39,817 nucleotides of DNA from the NCBI GenBank assembly GCA_001509375.1, contig LGFT01000030.1, positions 1 through 39,817 on the forward strand. The letters are read 5' to 3'. Shown one piece after another: positions 1-9,013 of the stretch. Below the pieces are notes generated by a model that was not told where the DNA came from, did not search any database, and worked only from the letters and a program-made list of their open reading frames with translations. Both the position numbers and the translations under genes were made by a program. The DNA comes from Methanothrix harundinacea (GTDB taxonomy: Archaea > Halobacteriota > Methanosarcinia > Methanotrichales > Methanotrichaceae). The stretch's first letter is position 1. Each line of letters opens with the position of its first letter.

Positions 1-541
1 CTAGCGCCGACTCCGATGAGTCCAGCCTCAGCGTCACCTTCGATAACGCCGTTCTGAAGATCGACATCTACGCCAAGGCCACCTGCTGCTGCGGCAGCCG
101 CGACGGTTCCCCTTCTGTTAGAGGCCTCAATATCCTCGCCATAGGCTCTTGTGCCTCGTGCTCCGGTTCCTGCAGTCAGGGTTCCTGCGCTGATCTTGTT
201 CTTTCCGCCATCCGCTAGAACGCCGACGCCTGCTGCCTCAGCACCTCCGCCGACGAATCCGTTCTGAAGGTCGGCGCCTGCTTCAAGGCCGCCCGCGGTC
301 GCCGCAGCCACGACAGTTCCCCACCTGTTGGAAGCTTCGATATCCTCGCCATAGGCTCCTGTGCCTCGTGCTCCGGTTCCTGCAGCCAGGGTACCGGCGC
401 TGATCTTGTTCTTTCTGTCGTCGGCTAGAACGCCGACGACTGCGGCCTCGGCGCCGCCAGCGATGAATTCATTATCGAGGTAGACTCCGCCAAGGCCACC
501 TGCTGCTGCGGCAGCCGAGATTACCGGCGCTGATCTCGTTA
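1..541 (-). pseudogene. Continuation of the repeat protein in a shifted frame, running off the left edge
   Basis: Read on the minus strand in the frame GGLGGVYLDNEFIAGGAEAA, this stretch has no stop down to base 1 and encodes two further copies of the same repeat (NKISAGTLAAGTGARGTGAY and NKISAGTLTAGTGARGTRAY). It is therefore the downstream part of the gene at 472-1605, separated from it by a frameshift near 520-541. Either the gene is really broken, or the repeat was collapsed during assembly. The 3' end of the gene is outside the window. Confidence 0.6.
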
Positions 542-800
542 TCTCTCCCGTCGGCGAAGACTCCTATGCCTGCTGCCTCGGCGCCGCCGGCGATCCATCC
601 ATTTTCGAGTTCGACATCTACGCCCACGCCACCTGATACTGCGGCGGCACCGACAGTTCCCCTCCTGTTGGAAGCCTCTATATTCTCGCCATAGGCTCCT
701 GTGCCTCGTGCTCCGGTTCCCGCAGCCAGGGTTCCGCAGATCTCGTTATTTCTGCCGTCGGCCTGAACGCCGACGACTGCGGCCTCAGCCTCGCCGTCGA
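1..800 (-). repeat. Coding tandem repeats, unit about 210 bp
   Basis: The anchor ATCCTCGCCATAGGCTC begins at 132 and again at 342, exactly 210 bp (70 codons) apart; the next related anchor (ATTCTCGCCATAGGCTC) begins at 682, only 340 bp on instead of 420. The missing 80 bp is not a multiple of three, which explains the frame change. Units also share the segments CGTGCTCCGGTTCC and CTAGAACGCCGACG. Confidence 0.75.
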
Positions 801-1605
801 TGTAAAGGTTGCCGTTCATGTCGGCTTCGAGAACCACATTTCCGGCCCCCGCCCCCGCCCCGACGGTCCCGAGATCGCTAGTCGCCGATCGGATGTCGCC
901 AATAGCCCAAGCGCTGTTTCCGGTTCCTGTCGCAAGGCTGCAGTCCACCTCTGAGACGCCGTCGCGGCTGTCATAAGAGGATACAGCTACTGCAGCCCCC
1001 TCGCCCTCAATATTCAAATTTGTGGGTCCGCGGTTGACGTTCATGTAACCGGCGGTCCCGAAGGCCGTCGGAAGAAATCCGACCATCTGAGTATCCTGGG
1101 AGGTAGTGATCCCATCGTCGATATCTATCGTCTGGAGGGAATCGAGGGACCCTTCCCCTACGAAAGCGTGCTGCATCGCGCTCCTTCCCTCCAGATTCCC
1201 AGTGGAGACGACGGCGCTCTCAGCAGCGCCATCTATTGATACGTCCTGGACGACGCCCAGGGCCCCGGGCGTGAGATGGGAGCTCCCGAGGGCCAGAGTA
1301 TGGGTGGCGTCTCGGGCATAAATGTAGCTCGCGCCCGCGTAACCGCCACTCCCGGAATATCCCTGAACAACGTAGACTTCCCCAGGACCAACGATGCTTC
1401 GGGAGTTGTCCATGCTCAGATCTCCGCTGAAGCCAGCGGACGATTTGCCGCTGACCCCGACGCTGTCATCAACGTCGTAATAGTCCCCGATGCTCACACT
1501 TCCTCCGTCGCCATCGCTAGCTGAGAAATGCATATCGATGGCATAAGCCCCTTGGAAAATCAGAAGGCAAATTACTGATACGATTAACCGATACGATCCG
1601 GACAG
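472..1605 (-). CDS. Secreted Gly/Ala-rich tandem-repeat protein, N-terminal part
   Basis: No ATG, GTG or TTG lies upstream of the ATG at 1533, but the frame stays open to a stop at 1618-1620. Between them it encodes a convincing signal peptide (LSGSYRLIVSVICLLIFQGAYA, split here as LSGSYRLIVSV then ICLLIFQGAYA). A purine-rich GGAGGGAGG (1609-1617) precedes a CTG at 1603-1605, so a CTG start is the best guess. The mature part is acidic and Gly/Ala/Ser-rich, then enters units of about 69-70 residues containing GTGARGTGAYGENIEASNRR. The frame ends at 472 after out-of-frame residues (CRSSRWPWRSLPR), which look like a frameshift product. Probably a cell-surface protein; function unknown. Confidence 0.6.
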   Translation of the reverse strand: MSGSYRLIVSVICLLIFQGAYAIDMHFSASDGDGGSVSIGDYYDVDDSVGVSGKSSAGFSGDLSMDNSRSIVGPGEVYVVQGYSGSGGYAGASYIYARDATHTLALGSSHLTPGALGVVQDVSIDGAAESAVVSTGNLEGRSAMQHAFVGEGSLDSLQTIDIDDGITTSQDTQMVGFLPTAFGTAGYMNVNRGPTNLNIEGEGAAVAVSSYDSRDGVSEVDCSLATGTGNSAWAIGDIRSATSDLGTVGAGAGAGNVVLEADMNGNLYIDGEAEAAVVGVQADGRNNEICGTLAAGTGARGTGAYGENIEASNRRGTVGAAAVSGGVGVDVELENGWIAGGAEAAGIGVFADGRDNEISAGNLGCRSSRWPWRSLPR

Positions 1606-1620
1606 AGACCTCCCTCCTTA

Positions 1621-2240
1621 GATTAGATCCGTATCTCAACTCCGCATTAGATAAACATTTCCACAAATTGATAAAATATTGGAAACAAGATATACAATTT
1701 ATATGCTGACATATTGTATTAATAATAAATAGTAAAAATAAACAAAATCGATAGAATAAGGCCATAGTTACTTCGATCAGATTATCACCACTTATGCTGG
1801 CATAATAAATTGAACTGTATTCCAGACGGCATCTTCCCTACAAACGATCTGCAAACAATCGCCAGCCTTCAGCAATCTCTCAAAGGGAAGACCCAGTATT
1901 GAAAAGGGCACAACCGGCCTATATAATGGTCGGACAACAGAATCCCAAGATCCAATGAAATAATCATTATGTAAAATATGATGGATATAATTTTTCATTG
2001 GAACATTGAATGCAAAAAACGTTATCGAGAAAGTAGCGTGGGCGCCAAATCTCCCCTGCGTTTTAGGTGCCTCTGGGTAGAGAATGGTCCGAGATCGGAT
2101 CGAGAGTAGCTGGGTGCAAGCCCCACAGTGCCGTCGGCGTTTCTTCCGTCCGGCCATCTAGGCCCATCGATGTGATCAAGACATTTGAAGTCTCGGGGTT
2201 TTGCGCCTACTTATGCTCAAAATCGTAATTCCCGGAAGAA
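1621..2240. other. Non-coding stretch without a convincing gene
   Basis: AT-rich on its left side (1621-1790). A 121-codon minus-strand ORF (1792-2157) exists, but its codon choice and composition do not resemble the neighbouring genes, it has no clear ribosome binding site, and I recognise no family. No tRNA or rRNA signature was seen. Confidence 0.4.
1697..1703 (-). promoter_or_regulatory. Candidate TATA box for the repeat protein
   Basis: On the minus strand the AT-rich stretch reads CATATAAATTG. It lies about 95 nt upstream of the proposed CTG start at 1605 and would give a leader of roughly 65-70 nt. Judged by resemblance to archaeal TATA boxes only. Confidence 0.35.
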
Positions 2241-2243
2241 CCT

Positions 2244-2256
2244 ATTTAGTATATTT
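2244..2256 (+). promoter_or_regulatory. Candidate TATA region for the YeeE/YedE pair
   Basis: ATTTAGTATATTT about 45-55 nt upstream of the ATG at 2302, a suitable distance for a short leader; GGTGA at 2296-2300 could pair with 16S rRNA. Confidence 0.35.
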
Positions 2257-2301
2257 CATCCTAATAGATCACGACGTCCTCAATAACCCAACTATGGTGA
2301 A

Positions 2302-2826
2302 ATGATGATCGAATGCCTGAGCATGAAAGAGTGGTCCCCCTACCTCGTCGGTGCTGGGATAGGGGTCTTGAACATCCTCGCCTTCCTCCTTTCCGACAAG
2401 CCCATTGGCTGCTCCACCGCTTACACCAGGGCGAGCGGAATGATCGAGCGGCTCCTTCGTGGATCGAAGGTCAACGAGAAGGCCTACTACAGGAAGTTTG
2501 TGCCGGTCGTCGACTGGGAGGTGATGCTTTTGGCGGGGATCGTTCTCGGGGCGTTCCTTTCAGCGAACCTATCGGGAGAGTTCCGGCCCGAAATGGTCCC
2601 AGCCCTCTGGAGGGAAAGGTTCGGCTCCGATCCGTTTCTGAGGATCGCCGTCGCCTTCGCTGGGGGCGTCCTCCTCGGCCTTGGCGCCCGGTGGGCAGGA
2701 GGCTGCACCAGCGGCCACGGAATCAGCGGGACGACCCAGCTCGCCGCCAGCTCCTGGCTTGCAGTGATCTGCTTCTTCATCGGCGGAATCGCTACGGCGA
2801 TGATCCTCTTCGGGGCTGGAGGGTGA
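2302..2826 (+). CDS. YeeE/YedE-family sulfur-compound permease, first half
   Basis: Integral membrane protein of 174 residues with about four hydrophobic segments. It has the family's conserved cysteine motifs: KPIGCSTAYTRASG near residue 35 and RWAGGCTSGHGISG near residue 135. In the related bacterial protein TsuA such cysteines line a path for thiosulfate. Full-length relatives are about 350 residues; here the protein is divided in two and the second half starts in the overlapping TGATG at 2824-2828. Probable role: uptake of thiosulfate or another sulfur species across the cytoplasmic membrane. The exact substrate cannot be told. The start could also be the ATG at 2305. Confidence 0.8.
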   Translation: MMIECLSMKEWSPYLVGAGIGVLNILAFLLSDKPIGCSTAYTRASGMIERLLRGSKVNEKAYYRKFVPVVDWEVMLLAGIVLGAFLSANLSGEFRPEMVPALWRERFGSDPFLRIAVAFAGGVLLGLGARWAGGCTSGHGISGTTQLAASSWLAVICFFIGGIATAMILFGAGG

Positions 2827-3401
2827 TGGAGGTGATTGATTCGATGCTCGAAAGCTTGCGCTCTAACCATCGGGTACAGCTCGCCATCGGCCTTTTCATT
2901 GGTATCATCTTCGGCTTTCTCCTCCAGAAGGGCGGCGTCACCCGGTACGAGGTCATCGTCGGCCAGATCCTCCTTGCAGACTTCACCGTCTTCAAGGTGA
3001 TGGCCTCGGCGGTGATCACGGGGATGATCGGCGTCCACCTCCTCCGAAGCCTGGGGATGGTGAAGCTCCACCCCAAGCCCGGCTCCTTCGGCTCCTCGGC
3101 CCTGGGCGGGCTCATCTTCGGCGTCGGATTCGCCCTTCTCGGCTACTGCCCGGGAACGATAGCCGGGGCCGTCGGCCAGGGGTCGGTCGACGCCCTCCTC
3201 GGCGGAGTCGGGGGGATACTCTTCGGGGCGGGCATCTTCGCCGGGGCGTACCCCAGGCTCCAAGAGATGGTGCTGAAAAGGGGCGAGTTCGGGGATGTGA
3301 CATTTCCCGAGATCCTGGGGGTCAACCCCTGGGCCGTGGTAATCCCAGGGGTTATGATCCTTTTGGGACTTCTATTCTGGGTTGAAGAGATGGGATTCTG
3401 A
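2826..3401 (+). CDS. YeeE/YedE-family sulfur-compound permease, second half
   Basis: A 191-residue membrane protein beginning at the ATG that overlaps the stop of the preceding gene, MEVIDSMLESLRSNHRVQLA. It has hydrophobic segments at about residues 17-35, 50-70, 85-115, 120-140 and 165-187. The third YeeE/YedE cysteine motif is present as LLGYCPGTIAGAVGQG. The same frame is open much further upstream, but that part only shadows the first half gene. The overlap suggests translational coupling and a heteromeric transporter with its neighbour. It is convergent with fpoN, 75 bp away. Confidence 0.8.
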   Translation: MEVIDSMLESLRSNHRVQLAIGLFIGIIFGFLLQKGGVTRYEVIVGQILLADFTVFKVMASAVITGMIGVHLLRSLGMVKLHPKPGSFGSSALGGLIFGVGFALLGYCPGTIAGAVGQGSVDALLGGVGGILFGAGIFAGAYPRLQEMVLKRGEFGDVTFPEILGVNPWAVVIPGVMILLGLLFWVEEMGF

Positions 3402-3476
3402 ATCTGCTTTGATCCCGGACTATATAGGCACTTAGAGGAAAGGGGTTTCAAAATAGAGGACGAAAAAAGAGGGTTT

Positions 3477-4955
3477 TCAGTGCAGCAGAACAGCTGCTGC
3501 ACTGTATGCGAAGTCGACGAAGGCCTGGGGGAAGACGCCGATCCAGAGGACGACCACCAGGGCTGCGACCATGGCCAAGACGTACCCCTTCGGCTCTGCG
3601 ATCTTCGCGCCCGCGGGCTCTCTGACGTACATGTACATGATCACCCTCAGGTAATAGTACAGCGAGAGAGCGCTGTTGAGGGCGAATAGCACCGCCAGCC
3701 AGACGAGGCCCGAGTCGATCGCCGAACCCCAGAGCATGAACTTCCCGATGAACCCCGCCGTTGGGGGGATCCCCGATAGCGAGAAGAGGAAGATCAGCAT
3801 GCAGAACGCGGTTATGGGGGCTCTTCGCCCCAGGCCCGCATACTGCTCCAGGTCGTCGGGGTTCTTCCTCCCCTCGGAGAGGGCCATGTATCCGACGACC
3901 GCAGCGGCGATGAAAGCCCCGGTCTTCATGAATGCGTGGCCGAGGATCAGCATTAGGCCGCTCGCGAGACCATTCTGCGCCACAGCCAGATCTAGGCCTC
4001 CGCTGTTCGCGGCGCCGACGACTACGAAGGCGATGGCGATGTACCCGGCGTAGGCCACGCTGGAGTAAGCCAGCATCCTCTTGACGCTCTTCTGCCAGAT
4101 GGCAACGACGTTTCCGAGGGTCATGGTTATCGCGACAAGGATGGCGAAGGCCATGTACCACTCAAAGCTGAGGGCTACCAGGGCTATGAAGAGGACCTTG
4201 AAGGCCGCCACAAATCCCATCTTCTTGGAGCCTGCCGCGAGGAAGGCCGTGACGATGGTGGGGGAGCCCTCGTAGGTATCGGGAGCCCACATGTGGAAGG
4301 GCACCAGAGCCATCTTGAACCCGAAGCCCGCCACTACGAAGAGGAGGGCGACGAGGGTTGCAGGTCCCATGCTCTCCACCGAGGCCGCAGCGATCTCTGC
4401 AAGCTTGGTGGTCCCCGAGAGGCCGTAGAGGAGAGAGAACCCGAAGAGCATCATCGCCGATGAGACCGATCCGAAGATGAAGTACTTCATCGCAGCTTCA
4501 AGGTTCTGCTTTTCCCTGTCGAAGGCGGCCATGGCGTAGGTGGATAGGCTAGCCAGCTCAAACCCTATGAATAGGGTGACGATGTCGATGGAGCTGGCGA
4601 CGACCATCATCCCCACAGTGGCGAAGAGGAGGAGGACGTAGAACTCGTCCTGGGCCGGGGAGTCCTTGTACCTGCTGAGCGCCGCCATCACCACGATCAG
4701 AGCGACGGCGACGAAGACCAGCTTGAAGAACTGGGATAGAGCGTCGACCTCCATCGTCCCGTAGAAGATGGAGCCTTTGGTCATATCGGCTCCCATCACC
4801 AGGAATAGAGAGGCTACGAGCCCCGCGAGGCTCAGGTACCCCATAAGGTTCTTGTTCTTCGTGAAGAGGCCGATCATGATCATCAGCAGAGCAAGCCCCG
4901 TGAGCAGAGCCTCTGCTCCCAGCAGAGACAGATAGTCACCGAATCCTAGTGTCAC
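3477..4955 (-). CDS. fpoN: Fpo complex subunit N (NuoN-like proton pump)
   Basis: A 492-residue polytopic membrane protein of the antiporter-like NuoN/FpoN family. It retains the discontinuous-helix region with charged residues (GFGFKMALVPFHMWAPDTYE near residues 210-230) and an ASLSTYAMAAFDREKQNLEA segment. Role: one of three proton-translocating antiporter-type subunits of the membrane arm. It is the last gene of the operon, separated from fpoM by a single base. No fpoO follows: the next gene downstream is the convergent YeeE/YedE pair. Confidence 0.95.
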   Translation of the reverse strand: MTLGFGDYLSLLGAEALLTGLALLMIMIGLFTKNKNLMGYLSLAGLVASLFLVMGADMTKGSIFYGTMEVDALSQFFKLVFVAVALIVVMAALSRYKDSPAQDEFYVLLLFATVGMMVVASSIDIVTLFIGFELASLSTYAMAAFDREKQNLEAAMKYFIFGSVSSAMMLFGFSLLYGLSGTTKLAEIAAASVESMGPATLVALLFVVAGFGFKMALVPFHMWAPDTYEGSPTIVTAFLAAGSKKMGFVAAFKVLFIALVALSFEWYMAFAILVAITMTLGNVVAIWQKSVKRMLAYSSVAYAGYIAIAFVVVGAANSGGLDLAVAQNGLASGLMLILGHAFMKTGAFIAAAVVGYMALSEGRKNPDDLEQYAGLGRRAPITAFCMLIFLFSLSGIPPTAGFIGKFMLWGSAIDSGLVWLAVLFALNSALSLYYYLRVIMYMYVREPAGAKIAEPKGYVLAMVAALVVVLWIGVFPQAFVDFAYSAAAVLLH

Positions 4956-4956
4956 T

Positions 4957-6459
4957 TCAGATCACCCCCGTCGCAGCCACGGCTATAAACGGTTCGACCA
5001 GCGGCTCTGCCGCCACGCCCATGATATCGGTGATCGTCGCGGGCTGGACCCCGAAGTAGATTATGAGCAGCACCAGGATGCTCATGGAGAGGATCTCGTA
5101 AGAATGAGGATCTTTGAGATCCAGGTACTTCTTCAGGATAGGCCCGAACATCACCTTCTGCATCGCCCACAGGTGGTAGCCTGCCGTCACGGCGATGCCG
5201 CCGAAGATCGTTATCAGGACGTAGATGGGCAGGTTCTCGTAAGATCCGGCCAAGACTGAGAGCTCAGCCACAAAGCCGCACATCCCTGGCAGTCCCAGAG
5301 ATGCCATGAACCCCGCCATCATCAGGACCGCGAACTTGGGCATCCTGTCAGCAAGTCCGCCGAGTTCGGAGATGATCCTCGTTCCGGCCGTGTGCTGAAT
5401 CGTCCCAGCGCTCATGAAGAGAACGCAGGTGATCAGCCCGTGGCTGAACTGCTGGAACATCGCTCCCTGGACCGAGAGGACGCTGAGGGCCCCTGCCCCG
5501 AGAAGGACGTAGCCCATGTGGCTCACACTGGAGTAGGCGACCATCTTCTTGAGGTCCTTTTGGGATAGGGCCAGAAAGCCGCCGTAGACGATGCTTACCA
5601 CTCCGATTATCGCCATCAGGGTGATGTAGTGAGTGGAGACGTTAGGCAGCATCGGCATCACGATCCTGAAGAGGCCGTAGCCGCCCATCTTCAGGAGGAG
5701 AGCTGCCAGGAGGACGCTCCCCGCCGTAGGCGCCTCGACGTGGGCGTCGGGGAGCCAGGTGTGGAAGGGAACCGCAGGCATCTTCACCAGGAAACCGAAG
5801 AGGAGCCCGATGAAGATGACGTTCAACAGCATAGGCGAGAAGATCGCCGAGTCTCCCGTCGCCTCAAGGAGGGTCAGCATGTCGAAGGTTCGAAGACCCT
5901 CAGGAGTTCTGTAGCTGAAATAGAGGGCGAATATCGAGAGGAGCATTATCAGACTTGCCACGTGAGTATAGATGAAGAACTTGATCGCAGCATAGTCCTT
6001 CCTCGGCCCGCCCCATATCCCTATCAAAAAGAACATGGGTATGAGCACGATCTCCCAGAAGATGTAGAAGAGGAAGAAGTCGAGAGCTGTAAATACTCCG
6101 AGAACTCCCACCTCGTTTAAGAGGAGGAGGGCGAAGAACTGGTTTGACCTCTTCTCCTCGCCCCAGGAGTAGACCACCACGAGGATGCTGACTATGGTGG
6201 AGAGGAGTATCAGGGGCAGACCTATGCCGTCAACGCCGACGGTGTACTTGACGCCGATGGCAGGAACCCAGTCGTAGCTCTCCACAAACTGCATCGCGTT
6301 CGATGTCTTGTCGAACTCCTGGAACATCTGGAGTGATATCGCCAGGGGGACGAGAGACCCTATCAGGGCCACGTACTTTGCTGCCTTCCCGTTGAGGAAG
6401 GCGACGACCGCTGCTATAAGTGGTATGGCGATCATCAGTGATATGGCGTTGTCAATCAT
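4957..6459 (-). CDS. fpoM: Fpo complex subunit M (NuoM-like proton pump)
   Basis: A 500-residue membrane protein of the NuoM/FpoM family. Diagnostic stretches are WEIVLIPMFFLIGIWGGPRK and FGFLVKMPAVPFHTWLPDAH, the latter carrying the conserved lysine and the histidine/aspartate of the proton channel. It has about 14 transmembrane helices. It overlaps fpoL by the four bases ATGA, so translation is probably coupled. Role: proton translocation in the membrane arm driven by electron transfer to methanophenazine. Confidence 0.95.
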   Translation of the reverse strand: MIDNAISLMIAIPLIAAVVAFLNGKAAKYVALIGSLVPLAISLQMFQEFDKTSNAMQFVESYDWVPAIGVKYTVGVDGIGLPLILLSTIVSILVVVYSWGEEKRSNQFFALLLLNEVGVLGVFTALDFFLFYIFWEIVLIPMFFLIGIWGGPRKDYAAIKFFIYTHVASLIMLLSIFALYFSYRTPEGLRTFDMLTLLEATGDSAIFSPMLLNVIFIGLLFGFLVKMPAVPFHTWLPDAHVEAPTAGSVLLAALLLKMGGYGLFRIVMPMLPNVSTHYITLMAIIGVVSIVYGGFLALSQKDLKKMVAYSSVSHMGYVLLGAGALSVLSVQGAMFQQFSHGLITCVLFMSAGTIQHTAGTRIISELGGLADRMPKFAVLMMAGFMASLGLPGMCGFVAELSVLAGSYENLPIYVLITIFGGIAVTAGYHLWAMQKVMFGPILKKYLDLKDPHSYEILSMSILVLLIIYFGVQPATITDIMGVAAEPLVEPFIAVAATGVI

Positions 6460-8417
6460 ATCGCCACCCCCATTGACGCCAGTTGAATCAGTATCAGCAG
6501 GACCGCCAGGCCGAGAACTACGGCGGTGAGGTAGTTCTGTATCACGCCGGTCTGTATCTTCCGCAGACTTCCACCGAATCCCACCGATATGGCGCTTATC
6601 TTGTTCACTGTTCCGTCTATGATCTTGAGGTCGATCATGTTAGAGACGAGAGCTATGCCGTAGACCACCTTCTCTGCAAACCAGAGGGTGTAGATCTCGT
6701 TCTGGTAGTACCTCTTGAGAAGGATCTTTCTAAGCGGATCTCCCTCTGAGGTGACCATTCCCGGGTCGAACCTCTTCCACCGCGAGTAGAAGAGCGCGGC
6801 GATGATTATGCCGCCGACTCCGATTATGATCGGCAGGATCTTGATGATGAAAGGCTCGTGGACGTGAGCTGCGTGCTCTACGTGATGGCCTCCTATCACC
6901 GCCAGCTCATCGAAGTCGACTCCGTAATGCTCGAAGTTGTTACCTACATAGTGGTAAAAGTTCTCCTGAGTGGGCATCCCCATGAAGAGGGCGAATAATG
7001 CGAGGATCACCAGAGGACCGAGCATTATCCAGGGCGACTCGTGTTTGTGATAATCGCTCCTCGCCTCGCCGTCAAAGGTCAAGAACCAAAGCCTGAAGGT
7101 GTATATGGCGGTGAGGAGGGCCGCTACGATCGCGAATACGTAGGGTAGCCAGCCGAAGCCCATGGCTCCGTGCTCGTAGGCAGTGACAATGATCTCGTCC
7201 TTGCTGAAGAATCCCGTGGTTAGAGGGAACCCGGCTAGGGTTAGAGATCCTGCCAGCATGGTCAGGCCGGTCCACTTCATGTGCTTCAGAACGCCTCCCA
7301 TCTCTCTCATATCGTTGGTGCCGACGGCGTGAATTACGCTTCCGGCACAGAGGAAGAGGAGGGCCTTGAAGAAGGAGTGGCCGATCAGGTGGAACATCGA
7401 GACGCCGACGGAGAAGGCTCCCATGGCAGCCCCGACTCCCAGGCCCGCCATCATGTAGCCGAGCTGGCTGACCGTCGAGTAGGCTAGGACCCTCTTGATG
7501 TCGAACATCACCAGGCCCATCGTCGCTGCGAATAGAGCTGTGAAGGCGCCGACGTAGGCGACGATCATGAGGCCGTTGGGCGCCGCATAGAAGAGCGGGA
7601 ACATCCTCGCCACGAGGTAGACGCCCGCGGTAACCATGGTGGCGGCGTGGATCATAGCCGAGACCGTGGTGGGACCCTCCATGGCGTCAGGAAGCCAGAC
7701 GTGCAGGGGGAACTGACCTGACTTGCCCACGGCTCCACCGAAGAGGAGCACTGCGATCCAGGTGAGCTGGTCGGGCGGTATCAGCGTCAGGCTGTCGTAG
7801 ATCGTCTGGAACTGGAGGAGATATGCTCCTTCTGGCAGGACCAGATTCAGCTTCACCATGTTGGTGTAGAGCAGGATGATACCTGCAAGGAACATGACAT
7901 CTCCGACTCTGGTCACCAGGAAGGCCTTCTTGGCGGCGGAGGCCGCAGAGGGCTTTCGGTACCAGAACCCAATCAAGAGGTAAGAACAGAGACCCACAAG
8001 CTCCCAGAATATGAAGAGCTGAAGCAGGTTGTCGGAGAAGACGAGGCCCAGCATCGCCGCGGTGAAGAGGCCCGCCTCGGCGAAGTACCTTGCCATCCCC
8101 GGGTCACCCTCCATGTACCCGAGAGCGTAGGTGTGGATCATGGTACAGACGAAGGTGACCATCAGGAGCATCACTATCGCCAGCGGATCTATCAGGATTC
8201 CGGCGTTGAAGCTCGCAAACCAGTGCATAGACTGGTGGACTATCTCGTCGTTGGGATAAATCTCTTTGAATATCCCGAAGGATAGTATGAACCCTGCGAA
8301 GGTCGCCAGAACTGTGATGAACCCGCCTCCCTTTGGCAGATGCCAGCCCAGAAAGATCGTGAGCACGAAGGCCAGTATCGGCAGGCCCACGATCAGATAG
8401 GCGTAATCTTGGTACAT
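6456..8417 (-). CDS. fpoL: Fpo complex subunit L (NuoL-like proton pump)
   Basis: A 653-residue protein of normal NuoL/FpoL length. The antiporter core is seen in FWELVGLCSYLLIGFWYRKP and GKSGQFPLHVWLPDAMEGPT. The last 130 or so residues hold the lateral amphipathic helix and anchoring helix typical of subunit L (FYSRWKRFDPGMVTSEGDPL onwards). A His-rich loop (HHVEHAAHVHEP) lies near residue 510. It sits between fpoK (4 bp away) and fpoM (4 bp overlap). Confidence 0.95.
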   Translation of the reverse strand: MYQDYAYLIVGLPILAFVLTIFLGWHLPKGGGFITVLATFAGFILSFGIFKEIYPNDEIVHQSMHWFASFNAGILIDPLAIVMLLMVTFVCTMIHTYALGYMEGDPGMARYFAEAGLFTAAMLGLVFSDNLLQLFIFWELVGLCSYLLIGFWYRKPSAASAAKKAFLVTRVGDVMFLAGIILLYTNMVKLNLVLPEGAYLLQFQTIYDSLTLIPPDQLTWIAVLLFGGAVGKSGQFPLHVWLPDAMEGPTTVSAMIHAATMVTAGVYLVARMFPLFYAAPNGLMIVAYVGAFTALFAATMGLVMFDIKRVLAYSTVSQLGYMMAGLGVGAAMGAFSVGVSMFHLIGHSFFKALLFLCAGSVIHAVGTNDMREMGGVLKHMKWTGLTMLAGSLTLAGFPLTTGFFSKDEIIVTAYEHGAMGFGWLPYVFAIVAALLTAIYTFRLWFLTFDGEARSDYHKHESPWIMLGPLVILALFALFMGMPTQENFYHYVGNNFEHYGVDFDELAVIGGHHVEHAAHVHEPFIIKILPIIIGVGGIIIAALFYSRWKRFDPGMVTSEGDPLRKILLKRYYQNEIYTLWFAEKVVYGIALVSNMIDLKIIDGTVNKISAISVGFGGSLRKIQTGVIQNYLTAVVLGLAVLLILIQLASMGVAI

Positions 8418-8421
8418 CCCT

Positions 8422-8742
8422 TTACCACCTCAGTGCGTTGATGTTGTCCAGATCTATCGTTCCGTACAGCCTGTACAGCACTATCAGGATGGCAAACCCA
8501 ACGCCAGCCTCCGCAGCGGCCAGGGCGATGGAGAACAGGGCGAATACCTGACCGTTCGCGTTGGGCAGGTACGCCGAGAACGCCACCAGATTGATGTTTG
8601 CGCTGTTCAGCAGGATCTCCACGCACATCATAAGCTTGATACCGTTCCGCTGAGTCAGAAGGCCATAAAGGCCGATGGTGAACATCGCCGACGCCAGCAG
8701 CACGTAAAGCACTAGTGGGACCATCTGTTTTCCTCCCTCCAC
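8422..8742 (-). CDS. fpoK: Fpo complex subunit K (NuoK-like)
   Basis: A 106-residue, three-helix membrane protein of the NuoK family. It has the conserved intramembrane glutamates in GIKLMMCVEILLNSANINLV and ALAAAEAGVGFAILIVLYRL, which link the quinone site to the proton pumps in complex I. It starts with MEGGKQMVPLVLY; the second methionine (MVPLVLY) is also possible. It sits between fpoJ2 and fpoL, with 4-bp gaps on both sides. Confidence 0.93.
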   Translation of the reverse strand: MEGGKQMVPLVLYVLLASAMFTIGLYGLLTQRNGIKLMMCVEILLNSANINLVAFSAYLPNANGQVFALFSIALAAAEAGVGFAILIVLYRLYGTIDLDNINALRW

Positions 8743-8746
8743 GCCG

Positions 8747-9013
8747 TCATCTGGGCAACTCCTTTCTTGCGACGTATATCGCTCCGATCATGGCTGCCAG
8801 GAGCACCAGGCCGAGCACCTCGAAGGGGAAGAGATATAACGTGAAGATCTCAATCCCGACCTCCCCCACTCCGCTCTCCGGGGCCCTGACCCCCTCTCTC
8901 GGCTCGAAACTGTACGAGCCGTTCTCCATGCCGCCCCATGGTGTCGCTGCGATGAATACGATCAGCACGGCCAGAAAGATCAGCATCAAAATAGCCGTTT
9001 TCACCTTAACCAT
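8747..9013 (-). CDS. fpoJ2: Fpo complex subunit J, C-terminal half
   Basis: An 88-residue protein with two hydrophobic segments (residues 5-25 and 63-83) and a hydrophilic loop, matching the C-terminal part of NuoJ. A divided fpoJ is the usual arrangement in Methanosarcinales, so this is not a frameshift. It overlaps the first half by 8 bp. Confidence 0.85.
   Translation of the reverse strand: MVKVKTAILMLIFLAVLIVFIAATPWGGMENGSYSFEPREGVRAPESGVGEVGIEIFTLYLFPFEVLGLVLLAAMIGAIYVARKELPR

Noticed and set aside
1792-2157. 121-codon minus-strand ORF beginning MAGRKKRRRHCGAC
   Set aside because: Composition unlike local genes, no ribosome binding site and no recognisable domain.
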